The notes under the pieces are model-generated. The model saw only the letters and a list, made by a program, of their open reading frames with translations. It had not been told where the DNA came from and made no database searches. Below are positions 1 to 12,068 of a DNA stretch of 64,000 nucleotides, piece after piece (positions within the stretch are counted from its first letter, which is position 1; each line of letters starts with the position of its first letter). Location of the stretch: contig NC_062218.1 in the NCBI RefSeq assembly GCF_902686445.1, positions 132,417,241 through 132,481,240 of the forward strand. Reading direction: 5' to 3'. Source of the stretch: Sciurus carolinensis (Eukaryota > Chordata > Mammalia > Rodentia > Sciuridae). The translations under genes and the position numbers were made by a program.

Positions 1-564
1 GCTAGTAATGATCCCTCTACAAGTTCTTTTCTAGGTGGAAACTGAAGAGATCCCACTGCAGGGCTATTCCCTCTGGTTGCTGCTATTTGGAGGTGGGGAG
101 ATGACATGTTGATTTAAATTTTTCTTTGGTTGACTGGTCTGTTGTTGGTTACACAAAATGGCAGTTACACAAAGCATCAGCTTTTTGCTTGTGACTTGGA
201 TTAAATTACTTGATTTTCTCCAATAACCCCACTGTTCCTGTGGCATTTTAATTTGATCTTGCTAAAGATCAAATTTTAATTTGGTCTGATTTTCTTCCCA
301 GTTGTGAAGTGAGTGAGCTTATGTGCTTTTCCTCTCCCTTTTTCTCTCTGTTGCCTCTCCCTTTCCTCAACCCTGGTTCAGGTACAAGGCTGGGAAACAC
401 TGACCTTATTTTCTGTTTTGATAACTGAACGTAAAATCTCTCCAGTTCTCAGACTAGTATTGGGTTTTAGAGCATTTATTCTGTTATCCACCACTTGTTA
501 CTTCACTGGCATCTTTCTGTTATGGAAAGATCAAGAATCACTGCTTATCTCTGCTCTGCCACCT
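1..564. other. No gene recognised
   Basis: AT-rich sequence with no ORF of coding character and no repeat family I can name. A short hairpin lies at 250-275, with 11-bp arms around a 4-base loop. The L1 remnant begins just after this stretch. Confidence 0.5.
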
Positions 565-1398
565 TCTGATATATAGTGTCAAGTTTTTTGAGTTCTTTAT
601 ATATTCTGAATACTAATTCTCTGACAGAAGAGTAGCTGGCAAATATTTTTTCCCATTCTATAGTTGTCTTTTCATACTGTTAATCATTTCCTTTGCTGTG
701 TAGAAGCTTTTTAATTTGATGAAATCCCATTTATTGATTCTTGCTATTATTTCCTGAGCTATAGGAGTCCTAATAAGGAAGTCATTGCCTGTACATATAT
801 CTTGAAGTATTTTCCCTGTATTTTCTTGTAGGAAGTTTAAAGTTTCAGAACTTATCCTTAGATCTTTGATATTTTTTGCATAGATATTTGTATAGGGCAA
901 GAGATAGAGAACTACTTTCAAACTTCTACTTGTGAATATTCAGTTTTAGCAGAAACATTTGTTAAAGAGGGTTTTTTTCTCTCCAATGTATGTTTTTGGC
1001 ACCTTAGTCAAGAATAAGATGACTTATGTGTGGGTTTATTATTTGTGTCCTTTATTCTATTCCATTGGCATACATAATTTTTAAATTTAAATTCCAGAAA
1101 TAATAGTTTTTTTCTTTTTTTGTGTGTTGGGATTTGAACCCAGGGGCCCTTTTTATTTGCAGTCTTTCTGACTTTTTAATATGGGCACTCATGGTTGTAT
1201 ATTTTCTTCTTAGAACTGTTTTTGCCGTGTCCCAAATTCTAGTATGCTGCTTATATTTTCATTTGTTTCTAGGAAATTGTAGTATCTGCCTCCCTGATTT
1301 ATTCAATGACCCACTAGTCATTCAAAAGGGTGATTCAATCTTTCTGTGTTTGTATAATTTCTGTAGTTTATCTTGCTGTTGATTTGCCCCTTTCAAAA

Positions 1399-1468
1399 AC
1401 TAACCAGGCCTGACCTTGTTTAACTTTCAAGATCAGACAAGATTGGGTGCATTCAGAGAGGTATGACA
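1399..1468 (-). pseudogene. 5S rRNA pseudogene, truncated
   Basis: The minus strand reads like the first about 70 bases of 5S ribosomal RNA. It has the conserved block around GATCTCGTCTGATCT (here mutated) and the GGCCTGGTTAGT block at the truncated end. About 45 bases of the RNA 3' end are absent. It interrupts the endonuclease region of the old L1. A near-repeat of about 14 bases (tcttgctgttgattt at 1371-1385, tcttgctctgattt at 1473-1486) brackets it, as expected of a target-site duplication. This looks like an L1-mobilised retropseudogene rather than a transcribed 5S gene. Confidence 0.75.
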
Positions 1469-1807
1469 TGAATTCTTGCTCTGATTTCTAATTTTATTCT
1501 ATTCTGATCTGTTAAGATTCAAGAAATTATTTTAACATTTTTGTATTTGTTAAGACTTTATTTATTTCTAATATGATTTATTTTGGGGAAATATCCATGG
1601 ACTTCTGTAAGGAATATATATTCTATTGTTGATGGTGGGAATAGTCAGTCTGAAGATGTCTAACAAGTCAATTTGATCTATTGTGTAGTTTAACTCTTAT
1701 TAATTTTTTGCCTGGGCTACCTACCTATTAGTGAGAGCAGGGTACTGAGTCAACCATTATTCTTGTATTGGGGTCTATATTGTGCTGTATGTTGAGTGTG
1801 TTTAGTA

Positions 1808-2251
1808 TGTGGGGGTCCTCTCTGCCATGTCCCACGTGAAGGAGAAAAGGGTTAACTGCAGGAGGAGGATGTTCACAGTACATCACTCAATTACCCAAAA
1901 ACTTATCTACTCAATAAATACACAAGAGCGAATGAATATTCTTTTTAAATGAGAGGGGGCATGATGGGTATGTCCATACCAGCTTTGGCCTCATAAAACA
2001 ACAACTCACCCAACTCTATTTATTTATAATATATGGGTAAAGCGGGCCAGGACTGGGAGGAGCTGGTTCTGTGATGGACAGGATTGGGTGGAGTTAGGAA
2101 AGCCATTCTCTTAAGGGGGAATATTCCAGAAGGAGATAGGGAACCACTCCCACACAGTGCCACATGCTTCCCAGCAGTTCCAAGAAGCCAGGCCTCTGAG
2201 TCCCATGGCTCAACCTAGTCTGATTCTGCTAAATAGGGATGGCGTCCCACA
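1808..2251 (-). mobile_element. Solo ERVK-type LTR (copy A)
   Basis: It has TG...CA ends and closely resembles the LTR at 9031-9486, which is followed by a lysine-type primer site, and the LTR at 41704-42133. Inserted in the old L1, whose endonuclease sequence resumes at 2252. The flanks share only a short agta, so the target duplication is eroded. No internal proviral sequence is attached. Confidence 0.75.
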
Positions 2252-2997
2252 CCAGTATTTGGTGTATTTATAGTTATTACTTCCTCCTGGTGGATTTCTA
2301 CCTTTATCAATATGTAGTTACCTTCTTTGCCTCTTTTCACTTTGGCTAGAAGTCTGCTCTGTCAGATATGAGGGTAGCTATTACTGCTTGTGTGTAGATT
2401 GCATTTACATGAAATATGTCCTTGCACTTTCTGTCTACGTATGTAATTGTGAGATGTATTTCTTGAAGGTGACATACAGTTGGGTCTTGTTTTTTAATCT
2501 ATTTTGTCACTTGGTGTCTTTAATTGGAAAATTAAGATCATTTACATTCAAGATTATTATTAAAGTCTACATACTCATTTGGATCATTTTGTTGTTTTAC
2601 TAATGTTTGATTTGTTCTTAATTCTCACTTGTTTATCTACTCATCTAACAAGATTTATTCTTTCCTGTGTTCTCTTGTATGTTTATCTTCCTCTACTAGG
2701 TATAGAAGTCCTTTAAGTATCTTCTGCAGATCTGGCTTAGTGGTCATAAATTCTTTCAGTTTATGCTTATCTTGGAAGGTCTTTATTTATGAAGGATAGC
2801 TTTGCTGGTTATGTAATCTAGGTTGGCAGTTATTTTTGTTCAGGACTTGAAAGATATCATTCTGTGTCATTCTGCTGAGAAATCAGCTGCCACTGTTTAC
2901 TTTGCCTTCTCTCTCCTCTTGGCACTTCTCTCTTGCAACTTTTAGTATTCTTTCTTTGTTTTGTATTTTTGGTATTTTAACTATGTTGTAGAAGGTG

Positions 2998-3775
2998 TTT
3001 TAGTCAGATTCTTTTTTTTTACTGCTGTTACCAAAAGACCTGATAAGAACCATGTAGAAGAGGAAACGTGTATTTGGAGCTCATGATTTTAGAGGTCTTA
3101 GTCCATAGATGGCCAATTCCATTGCTCTGGGCCCAAGGAAAAAGGCAGAACATCACAGTGGAAAGACATAGCAGAGGAAAGCATCTTAGGACATGGCAAT
3201 AAGGAGGCAGAGAGAGCCCTCTTCAACAGGGACAAAATATAAACCTGAAAGTCACACCCTATGTGCCTACAGTTACCACCCGCTTAATCCAATCATGGAT
3301 TAATGCACTGATTAGGTTAAGACTTATAACCCACTCATTTCACTTCAAAACTTTTTTTAAACTTTTATTTATTTATTTTCATTAGCTTTTTTTGACAGTG
3401 ATAAATTTAAAAAAAAAATTATTTTCGCACAAGTATATGGCCATCCTTCCCATCCCTACCATTCCCATCCCTCCCCTCACTCCCCTCTGTACAATCCAAA
3501 GTTTCTTCATTCTTCCGTACCCACTCCCCACTATGGTTCAGCATTAGTTTATCAGAGAAAACATTTGACCTTTGCTTTTTTGGATTGGGTTATTTCACAT
3601 AGCATGATACTTTCCAGTTCCATCCATTTACCTGCAAATGCCATAATTTCATTCTTCTTTAAGGCTGAGTAATATTCCATTGTGTATATGTACACATTTT
3701 TTGTATTATTTCACACATGAGCTTCTGGGGAATACCTATGTATTTAAACTATAACAGAGGGGTTGTTTTTTGGTC
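2998..3775 (-). mobile_element. ERVL-MaLR-type LTR, interrupted
   Basis: Matches the pattern of mammalian MaLR LTRs read in reverse, with the landmarks tgcactgattaggtta (3305-3320) and tttcacacatgagctt. A second copy with the same landmarks lies at 47290-48085. An L1 3' fragment splits it at about 3352-3706. Confidence 0.6.
3352..3706 (-). mobile_element. L1 3' end fragment, 5'-truncated
   Basis: Minus-strand L1 tail: T-rich start (reverse of poly-A), the C-rich tract that is the reverse of the L1 G-rich 3' UTR, then the last part of ORF2 around tgagtaatattccattgt. Inserted in the MaLR LTR. Confidence 0.75.
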
Positions 3776-3844
3776 ATGTCTCTTTGGGGTTCTAAATATT
3801 CCTAGAATCTGAAAAATCCATCTCACTCCCAAGATAAGGGAATT

Positions 3845-4060
3845 TTCTTTTCTTTTCCTTTTTTTTCTTTCATTCTTTATTTAGTACTAGGAATTAAACC
3901 CAGGGGCATTATGCCACTAAGTTACATTCCCAGCCCTTTTTTATCTTAAACTTTTTAGACAGGATCTCATATACAGTTGCCTAGGCTGACCTCAAACTAG
4001 TGATTCTCCTGCCTCAGCGTCCCAAGTCACTTGGATTACAAGAGTGCCATTGACAGCATC
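3845..4060 (-). mobile_element. Dimeric B1/ID SINE
   Basis: Reverse-oriented SINE. The ID-like half (gaattaaacccaggggcatt) comes first, followed by the B1-like half (cctgcctcagcgtcccaag). Poly-T marks its tail. The two-part layout matches the B1-dID/MEN SINEs known from squirrels and a few other rodent families. Confidence 0.8.
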
Positions 4061-4589
4061 CAATTATATCTAGACCTTTCTCATGTTGGTATTGAAGGAA
4101 CCCTTCCTTTATCTACATTTTAAATATGACATGGTAGCTAGCATGATAAATCTCTTGGAATATAAAGACACACAGACTAAAGATAAACTCAGGTCCAAGA
4201 TTATGGAAATTTTCTATTATTTTTTCACTAAATTTGTCTTCTATACTATTAGCTATTACTCTTTCCTCAAGACCTGAGTCTTAATTTTGGTCTTTAATAT
4301 TGTTCCAGAGATCTTGTATATTCTGCTCATAGTTTCTTTTTCTCCTTTATTTCTGTTTTAATGTTCTTGTTTGTCCATTCTGTCTTCAAGCTCTGATGTT
4401 CTTTCTTCCACTCAGTCTAGTCTATTGGTGAGACTTTGAGTTTGTATTTGACTTATTGAGATTTTCATTTTCAGGTTTTCTTGTTTATTTGTTTCAAAAT
4501 CTCTTTTCTTGAAATGCTCTTTCACATCCTGGATTTCTTTCTTAATTAATTTTGCTGTTCATCTGCATCTTCTTTAAATCCAGTGATCA

Positions 4590-4826
4590 TTTTATTTTAT
4601 TTATTTATTTATCTTTTTGGGGGGGGCACTGGAAATTGAACCCAGGGGTACTTTACCATTGAACTACATCTCCAGTCATTTTAAATTTTTAAATTTTGAA
4701 ATAAAGTCTCACTAGAGATCTTGTGGTTGCTGTGGGTCTCTAAGTTTTTGAACTTGTAATCCTCCTACCTCAGCCTCCTGAGTTTCTGGAATTACAGACA
4801 TGCACCCTGTGCCTGGCTACAATTAT
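4590..4826 (-). mobile_element. Dimeric B1/ID SINE
   Basis: Reverse-oriented copy of the same dimeric SINE, with a (TTTA)n tail at its left end, inserted in the ORF1 part of the old L1. Confidence 0.8.
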
Positions 4827-5063
4827 TTTAACAATCATCATTTTCAATTCTTTGATCAGCATTTCATCCACTTCCATATAAATGCATTCAGTTATTGTGG
4901 AGTTGTGAACTTTTGGAGGCATTTTGTTACCTTGTTTTCTCATGATTCTTGTGTTTCTACATTGAGATTTCTTCCACTACTATGTAAAAGTGTTTTGGTG
5001 AGCAACTTTCTCATTACAGTGTTCCTTGGTCTGGTGGTATATTTCAGCATCAAAGCACCCAGG

Positions 5064-5262
5064 GGCAAGGTGTGATGGCATACACCTGTAATCCCAGTGA
5101 CTTAGAGGCAGAAGATTGCAAGTTCAAAGCCAGTCTCAGCAATTAGTGAGTCCCTAAACAACTCAGTGAGACTGTGTCTCTAATAAAACATAAAAGAGAC
5201 TGGGGATGTGGCTTAGTGATTAAGTGCCTCTGGGTTCAATCCCTGAAACAACAACAATAGCA
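5064..5262 (+). mobile_element. Dimeric B1/ID SINE
   Basis: Forward copy: B1 part (cacctgtaatcccagtga) then ID part (ctggggatgtggcttagtg) and an A-rich (CAA)n-like tail. Confidence 0.8.
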
Positions 5263-5401
5263 ACAAAGAAACACCCATGAAATGGGTTCAGATTGCTGGA
5301 TTCAATCCCTAGCACCATTTTGAGAGGAGAGAATAACCACCAGTAATAAACAGTGACAATGTAAAAGCAAACCAGTTATGAACATTTAATAAAAACTTTT
5401 A

Positions 5402-5935
5402 TTTTTATTTTTATTTATTTATTTTTTATTGTAAACAAATGGGGTACATCTTGTTTCTCTGTACATGAAGTAGAGGCATACCATTTGTGTAATCATACAT
5501 TTACATAGGGTAATGGTGTTTGATTCATTCTGTTATTTTTCCCTTCCCCACTGCCCCTCCCACCCCTCTTTTCCTTCTATACAGTCCCTCCTTCCTCCAT
5601 TCTTGCCTACCTTCCATTCCCCATTAAATATCATCATCTGCTTATGAAAGAGATCATTCGTCCTTTGGTTTTTTGAGATTGGCTTATCTCACTTAGCATG
5701 ATATTCTCCAATTTCATCCATTTGCTGCAAATGCCATGATTTTATTATTCTTTATAGTGAGTAATATTCCATTGTATATATATACCACAGTTTCTTTATC
5801 CATTCATCAGTTGAAGGGCATCTAGGTTGGTTCCACAATCTGGCTATTGTAAATTGAGCAGCTATGAACATTGATGTGGCTGCATCACTGTAGTATGATG
5901 ATTTTAAGTCCTTTGGATATAGGCCAAGGAGTAGG
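5402..5935 (-). mobile_element. L1 3' end, 5'-truncated, with target duplication
   Basis: Minus-strand young-family L1: T-rich tail, C-rich tract, and ORF2 C-terminal sequence nearly identical to that at 14240-14815. It is flanked by a perfect 14-bp direct repeat, aataaaaactttta, at 5388-5401 and 5936-5949, so both insertion ends are defined. Confidence 0.9.
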
Positions 5936-5949
5936 AATAAAAACTTTTA

Positions 5950-7025
5950 ACAAACAACATTTACAACTCCACTAACGAAAGAAAATAGTGTGAATAATAT
6001 TATGGTAGAGTACAAATTAGGCATTAATGAAAGTTAATATTAAAAAGAGAAGGAAGGGATAAAAATGAGAAAGAACAAAAGAGATGTAAAAATTCAATTA
6101 AATAATTAAAAACATACACAAAATTATTTGGAAGTATTATAAAGCAATTAATGAGAGAAAACAAACTAAAACACATAGAACACATTATAAGTAAAAGCAA
6201 AGGAAAAAAATCCCAAATAAACAACTATGACAATAACAACAAAGACTCCTCCTTGACAATGTATTTAAAATGGAGACACTTATTTTTAGGATTACTTATT
6301 TTGGATTCTGCCAGATATCAGGGACATGGCAAGTGTCCAAACCAAGGCAGTATGTCCTCTGAATGCCTGTGAACATAGAGAAGGAGAGAAAGTCAACTGG
6401 ATCCACAGGTGGGAAAACTCGTATTTATGTTTTCTACATATAACTCATCATCATCCTTAAAAAACTGTGTGGTGCTCAGGTTCCAGTGCCCATTCACGTG
6501 GTTCTCTCCATTCCCTCCTCTGGCATGGACTAGATAATTCCTATAACTTTTGCTGGACCTGAGAACCACTGGGTCCTCTGAGAGTGCTAAGTGGGGTGGC
6601 ACCAGTGTGTCCCTGGTCTGGCAGTTGGATCCTTCTCTGGTACCCATGGGGGCTCTGAGTGTGCACTGAAAGTTCTTGGTGCATGGGGAGAACTGCCATG
6701 CACCTGAATGAGAGCCATACCTCTGCCAGGCTCTGAGGGCACCTCTATTTTCACTGCCAGCCAGTGGGCAGGTCTCAGCAGCCTTTGGTTTGCTGTGGCC
6801 TTACTGTATAAATTCTTCATTGAGCCTGCTTCAGGGGCATTCTACTGGGGCCTTACTGGGCCACAAGGTAGATTCTGGCCAGGACATCAAGGCAATATTT
6901 ACTCTGATCTTTGGGGCAAAGGAAAAGGTAGGGACTTATGTTTCCCAAAGCAGCAAGCTCAGGTGCACCCTTCACGAGACATCTCCCTTGTATAATACCA
7001 TGCTTATGAGTTGAGAAACATGCCA
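5950..7025. other. No gene recognised
   Basis: An A-rich first part (5950-6300) and a mixed-composition second part (6300-7000). Several short ORFs occur on both strands but overlap each other, lack domains, and show no splice or promoter context. Possibly old L1 5' UTR sequence; I cannot name it. Confidence 0.4.
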
Positions 7026-7029
7026 AAAA

Positions 7030-8553
7030 CATATGATGGAAAAAAGATAGCCTTTCATTTGGAAGAATAAGACACCCAGAATAGCCAAAGCAATCCTGAG
7101 CAGGAAGAGTGATGCAGAAGGTATCACAATACCAGACTTTATACTATACTACATAGAAATAGTAACATAAATAACATGGTATTGGCACCAAAATAGACAT
7201 GTAGTCCAATGGTACAGAATAGAAGACACAGAGACAAAACCATATAAATGCATTCACCTCATACTAGACAAAGGAGCCAAAAATATACAATGGAGAAAAG
7301 ATAGCCTGTTCAAAAAATGGTTCTGGGAAAACTGAAAATCCATATGCAGCAAAATGAAATTAGACTCCCATCTCTCACCCTGCACAAAACTCAACTCAAA
7401 ATGGATCAAGGACCTAGGAATTAGACCAGAGACCGTGCAAACAAATAGGAAAAAAAGCAAGCCCAAATCTTCATCTTGTCAGCTTACGACGAGACTTCCT
7501 TAACAAGACTCCCAAAACACAAAAAATAAAAAGCAAGAATCCATAAATGGGATGGATTCAAATTAAAAAAGCTTTTTCTCAGCAAAGGAAATAATCAACA
7601 ATGTGAAGAGAAAGACTACAGAGTGGGAGAAAATTTTTACCATATACTCTTCAGATAGAGCACAAATTTCCACAATTTATAAAGAACTCAAAAAACTTTA
7701 CACCAAGAATACAAATAACCCAATCAATTAATGGGCTAAGGAACTGAGCAGACACTTCACAGAAGATCTACAAGTGATAACAGATATATGAAAAAATGTT
7801 CAACAACTCTAGTAATAAGAGAAATGCAAATCAAAATTACCTTAGATTTCATCTCACCCCAATTAGAATGGTGATTATCAAGAATATAAGCAACAATAGG
7901 TGTTGGCAAGTATGTGGGGAAAAAGGTACACTCACACATTGTTGGAAGGATTGCAAATTGGTGCAGCCACTCTGGAAAGCAGTATGGAGATTCTTTAGAA
8001 AACTTGGAATGGAACCACCATTTGACCCACCTATCCCACCAAAGGACTTAAAATCCGCATACTACAGGGACACAGCCACATCAATGTTTAGAGCATCTCA
8101 AGTCACGATTTTGAAACCAACTTAGATGCCCTTCAGCAAATGAATGGATAAAGAAACTGTGGTATATATACACAATGGAATATTATTCAGTCATAAAGAA
8201 GAATAAAATTATGGCACTGACAGGTAAATGGATGGAGTTGGAGAATATTATGCTAAGTGAGATAAGCCAGTTCCCAAAAACCAAAGGCCGAATGTTTTCT
8301 CTGATAAGTGGAAAATGATACATAACAGGGGAGGGGGGTAAGGGGAGAATGGAGGAAGGAGGAATTGTGTAGAGGGAAATGAGGGGAGGTAAAGAGGTGG
8401 GGGGAAGGAAAGCTAATAGAATGAGACAAACATCATTACCTATGTACATGTATGATTACACAAACCATGTGACTGTACTTCATGTACAACCAGAAAAATG
8501 GAAAGTTATACCCCATTTGTGTACAATGAATGAAAAAAATTAAATAAAAAAAA
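7030..8553 (+). mobile_element. L1 3' half, 5'-truncated
   Basis: Plus-strand ORF2 C-terminal region broken by stops and frameshifts. It includes the cysteine-rich stretch around 7900-7960, then a 3' UTR with a G-rich tract (8325-8410) and an A-rich tail ending near 8553. It belongs to the same family as the full-length element at 14206-20933 but is more diverged. Confidence 0.85.
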
Positions 8554-8555
8554 GC

Positions 8556-9030
8556 TGAGAAATATGGAGCACTTCTCAAGTGCCAGCCAGCTATATATTT
8601 TCTGCAGCAGTTAAATTCAGAGTGCACTTTTGTTCTTCAACTGTTTTCAAGTTAAATTTGTCAACCATGTCTCTTTCCCCCCCTTGTGTCACTCCTCTCC
8701 CTCTGCTGCGTTCTGGAATTGCTGTCACAGTTTCAGCATTGATACACTCATTCACACCTTCTGTTTCAATAACAAGAATCACTGGGTTTCCCCAAGTCTT
8801 GGACTGTCAATATTGGACTCCTGTGCATTTCCTCTGTCACCACCTTGCTGAGTCTTTCAACTGTTTCAGTTATGAACTGTGGAGGAACTGTAAAGTGTTG
8901 CCTGCTTCTAATCCACCTTTTTGATGAATCCAAACTACCTCAAGGTTTGTTTGACTGTGGATGTATTTATTTCTCCCTCATTTCTGAAGGACAGATTTGC
9001 CTAATATAGTATTTTTGGCTGGCAGTTTTC
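8556..9030. other. No gene; possibly old L1 remnant
   Basis: The last part (8980-9030) resembles reverse-oriented L1 ORF1-region text such as ctgaaggacagatttgcc. The rest is unassigned. The overlapping ORFs on both strands here lack any domain. Confidence 0.35.
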
Positions 9031-9486
9031 TGTGGGAAGTTGTCCTTATTTAGCAGAATCAGACTAGGTTGAGTCATGGAACACAGAGGCCTGGTTTCTA
9101 GGAACTGCTGGAAAGTATGTGGCACTGTATGGGAGTGGTTCCCTATCTCCTTCTGCAATTTTCCCCCTAAGAGGATGGCTTTCCTAACTCCACCCTATCC
9201 TGTCCATCACAGAAGAAGCTCCTCCCAGTCCTTGACCCCTTTACCTGTGTCTCTATAAATAAAAGAGAGTTGGGCAAGTTATTGTTGTAAGAGACCAGAG
9301 TTGGTATGGCCAGACTCATCACACTCCCTTTCTTATGAAAAGAGTATTGGCTCTTGTGTGTTCATTGAATAGATAAGTTTTTTGGGTAGTAGGTTAAAAA
9401 AAAAAAAAAAAAAAACCATCAACATCCCCCTCAGGCAGTTAACATTTTTCTCCTTCACGTGGGACGTGGCAGAGAGGATCCCCACA
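9031..9486 (+). mobile_element. ERVK 5' LTR (copy B)
   Basis: TG...CA ends, a TATA-like stretch and an aataaa signal near 9258, and a 20-base A run at about 9395-9414. It is directly followed by a primer binding site, so it is the 5' LTR of a provirus rather than a solo LTR. Related LTRs lie at 1808-2251 and 41704-42133. Confidence 0.8.
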
Positions 9487-9487
9487 T

Positions 9488-9506
9488 TTGGTGCCGAACA
9501 GGGACT
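9488..9506 (+). other. Retroviral primer binding site, lysine-tRNA type
   Basis: TGGTGCCGAACAGGGACT begins two bases after the LTR end. The classical tRNA-Lys3 site is TGGCGCCCGAACAGGGAC, so this one differs by one change and one missing base. The spacing and sequence place the element in the ERVK (betaretrovirus-like) group. Confidence 0.8.
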
Positions 9507-9770
9507 GTTCAAGAGGATTTTAGAAGAGAGGGGTAAGATACTTGGCCCCTTTCTGGTGAGAATTGTGCACATGTGAATAAGTTTAATAGTAAGATAGAAA
9601 AGGGAATTTAACTGTGTGATGTTAAGCCTGGGGAATTCGCTCTTTACAGAGAGAAATAAAAATAGATCTATTCAACTTTATTCAATACTTAACCAGAGTA
9701 AAAATTCAGCGGAAAGAATGCAACTCCTACAGTCCTTGAAATGTAAATGGAGACCTGGTTGCTTTGAATC

Positions 9771-10448
9771 TGTTATGGGGCGCAACTTAAGAACAGACCA
9801 GTCACCACTGAGAAGTCCAAATTTGAGAGTCTTTATTAAGCCAGCTGGCTGACTGTCTCACACAATGACCCCCAAAAAATGGCTATTGGGGGAACATCCC
9901 CGACCACAAGGGTTCTTATACCAAAAGTCACATTAATTATAAGTGTCTGTTGTTATGATTTGAAATTACAAACTAATATCATGAGATCATCCACAGAGGG
10001 GGAAGTGGGTCAAAATGACCCTTACCTAGGTACAAACTAAAGAATGGTCACTAACATCCACACAATCACTCTTCACATGGTACATCGTTTAGGAGCAATA
10101 GGAATCAAAAGAGAGCAATTTTTCATTACATAAGAATTGTCATTTTGTATTGCTAAACATGTCACGCTAAGTAACTTATGATGGGGACAGAGGTGGGGGT
10201 TCCCATGGGAGAAGCTGAGCAATTGTTGATGGGTACAGAAGTGGGGTGTTCCCATGGGAGAAGCTTATTTCCTACATAACATGGAGTCTCAGAGCAAAAT
10301 GGAGTCTGTCTGGCCTATAACATTCTCGTGGAGCGAGATCTGTCAGCCCATCACAAATCCTGCAGACTCCATCAGGCAGGTCTGCCAGCATCTCTCTGAC
10401 TGTATGAGATTGAGACCTAACTTGGCTGAGATGGATGCAAAAGTTTAG
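9771..10448 (-). mobile_element. ERV 3' end: LTR plus short internal piece
   Basis: Reverse-oriented LTR at 9771-10322 with TG...CA ends, similar to the LTR at 13235-13702. It is followed by about 126 bp of what would be adjoining internal sequence. The pentamer gaatc flanks the whole unit at 9766-9770 and 10449-10453, fitting a target duplication. The family is not identified. Confidence 0.6.
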
Positions 10449-10492
10449 AATCCTAAGAAGAAAACATCCTAATCAGGAATTCAGAGAAAATC

Positions 10493-10790
10493 TGTAATTT
10501 AAGTATAAGGTCACTGGCTCTTACTTTTCCCAACATGGCGCTGGTCAGCCTTCTCTTCCGGATTCTACCTCCCATCACTGTTCCCGCTGGAGCCACACCA
10601 CACCCAATCAGTATTCAACACCTCCATCTGAAACCCGTGGCAATGGGACTTTTCCTATCAACTCTCACCCTGTTTCATGTCCCAACCAATCAGCCCACAC
10701 CTGGCTCTATATAAACACACTCCTTTCTGAATAAAGCGGAACTATTCCAGTCCTTAGCTTTGACCCATGTCTCCGTGTGAAATTCTTTCA
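10493..10790 (+). mobile_element. Solo LTR, about 300 bp
   Basis: Contains a clear promoter and end-processing layout: CCAAT (ccaatcag near 10685), TATA box (tatataaa near 10708) and aataaa (near 10730), with TG...CA ends. I could not confirm a target duplication. The family is probably ERVK-like, but this is uncertain. Confidence 0.6.
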
Positions 10791-11674
10791 TTAAGAATGG
10801 GAAATTAATCTGAGAGTTTCCTAGTTTAAATATATGTGTTCCTGCCACAGTTTCCAGCCCTCCAGAAAAAGCATGGTTTCTGCTCCCTGTGGGGAAGGAT
10901 GGGAGCCTATAGAACATGGCTGCTCCCTGCTCAGGCAGAGCCCCTAAGGGCCAAGCCTCTAGATGAGAAGGTAGATAGCATGGGGATTGGAAGCACAATG
11001 GCAGGCTATGAGAATTTAGTTTGGACTGTAATAGAAACTTGCTTTTATTTGGACCAAGATATTGATTTGGTTTTTGGAAGATTTGAGCATGAGTCTTAGA
11101 AATGCTATTAAGAGCTTTAGATCTAAGAGTCAGAAATGCTTGTCCACCAGGACCTCTTTGTCTTCTGGGGAATTGTTGGTTGATAAAAAAAGAAAAGGAT
11201 TCACAAACTAGCCCCAAGCATGTTTCTGTGGATAGGAGGATACCTGATCGTCTGGGTCAAAGTTTCTATTCAGAAGATTAGAAGGCATTCAGATGTAGAG
11301 GAAGATGACCTAGCATGGGACTTCTGTAATTTACATTTGAAATGTTCTGCCCCAGTGTCTCACCCAGCCCCTGAGAAGAATTCTCCAGGGACCTAGAATT
11401 CTGACCACTGTTAATATGGCAGAGAAGGAATTAACAAAATCTGGGTTATACCTTATTTTTGAGCAAAATGATTCTCAAAATTCTAAAGGGCAAGAAAGAA
11501 CCCATGTGCCTATTCCTTTTACAACACTAAGGAAGTTAAATCTGCATGCTCTATGTACGGAGCCAACACACATTTCATACTAAGTCTCTTACAGTCCATA
11601 TGTAATGAGGCTTTACCACCTAAGGATTGGCTCTTACTAGCTGGCTCCTGCCTTTCTGAAGATGAGTATTAATA

Positions 11675-12068
11675 TAAAGCTGCTCCCCTGCCCTTTACAC
11701 TGCAGCCATTTCTCTGCCTCCCAACTTACAACCTAGTTTGTCAGTCTGTGAATATCCTAGCTAGCTATTGGTTCATCAATCAGCCTGCAAGTATCCTTCT
11801 CAGTTATTGGTTCCTTGTTAGACTGCGGAATTCCAATATTTAGGAGAAGCTCCTACGCCATTCTTTCTCTTTTCCTTTCTTTCCAACTCCTAGTGGACGC
11901 TCTAGTCGTCCACCTAATAAAATCTCTGGTGTGAGTCCCTATGTCCAGAGTGGCTTTCTGGGTGCTGTCGCTGGACCATGACTCAGACTGGGCACCCAGA
12001 GTGCCAGCTCCCCTGGATTTAAGAGTCTGAGCTGCCTTGGGACCTGAGCTGAGCCACACTTTTCTTAC
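11675..12068 (+). mobile_element. LTR inserted in the gag remnant
   Basis: U3-like part with repeated gctattggttc motifs, then aataaaa near 11917 and a short U5-like part ending ttaca. The hexamer agtatt occurs immediately on each side, and gag-like sequence resumes beyond it. The exact left boundary is uncertain because it does not start with TG. Confidence 0.55.

Larger units (their letters stand above)
565..5065 (-). mobile_element. Old, fragmented L1 (LINE-1), minus strand
   Basis: Read on the minus strand, this is a decayed L1 with only short open stretches. 565-1100 corresponds to the ORF2 C-terminal half (compare the younger L1 at 15170-15650). 1150-1385, 1487-1807 and 2252-2560 correspond to the ORF2 endonuclease domain. 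2600-2990 matches the ORF1 C-terminal region, and 4090-4590 and 4825-5065 match the ORF1 N-terminal and coiled-coil region. The reverse transcriptase core between the first blocks is missing. It was a landing pad for a 5S pseudogene, an ERVK LTR, a MaLR LTR, an L1 3' piece and SINEs, which are listed separately. That nesting makes it the oldest layer here. Confidence 0.75.

Noticed and set aside
117..126. Possible CRISPR-like or tandem spacer structures in the window
   Set aside because: This is vertebrate DNA. All short repeats seen are microsatellites, SINE tails or target duplications, and no regularly spaced array exists.
117..126. The MAYDRYVAIS motif, with Ser where many ORs have Cys
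   Set aside because: My recollection is that human OR2V proteins also have Ser here, so it is a family trait and not a defect.
10690..11217. 175-residue minus-strand ORF
   Set aside because: Lies across an LTR end and gag remnant in the antisense direction. It has no recognisable domain and is probably a chance open frame.
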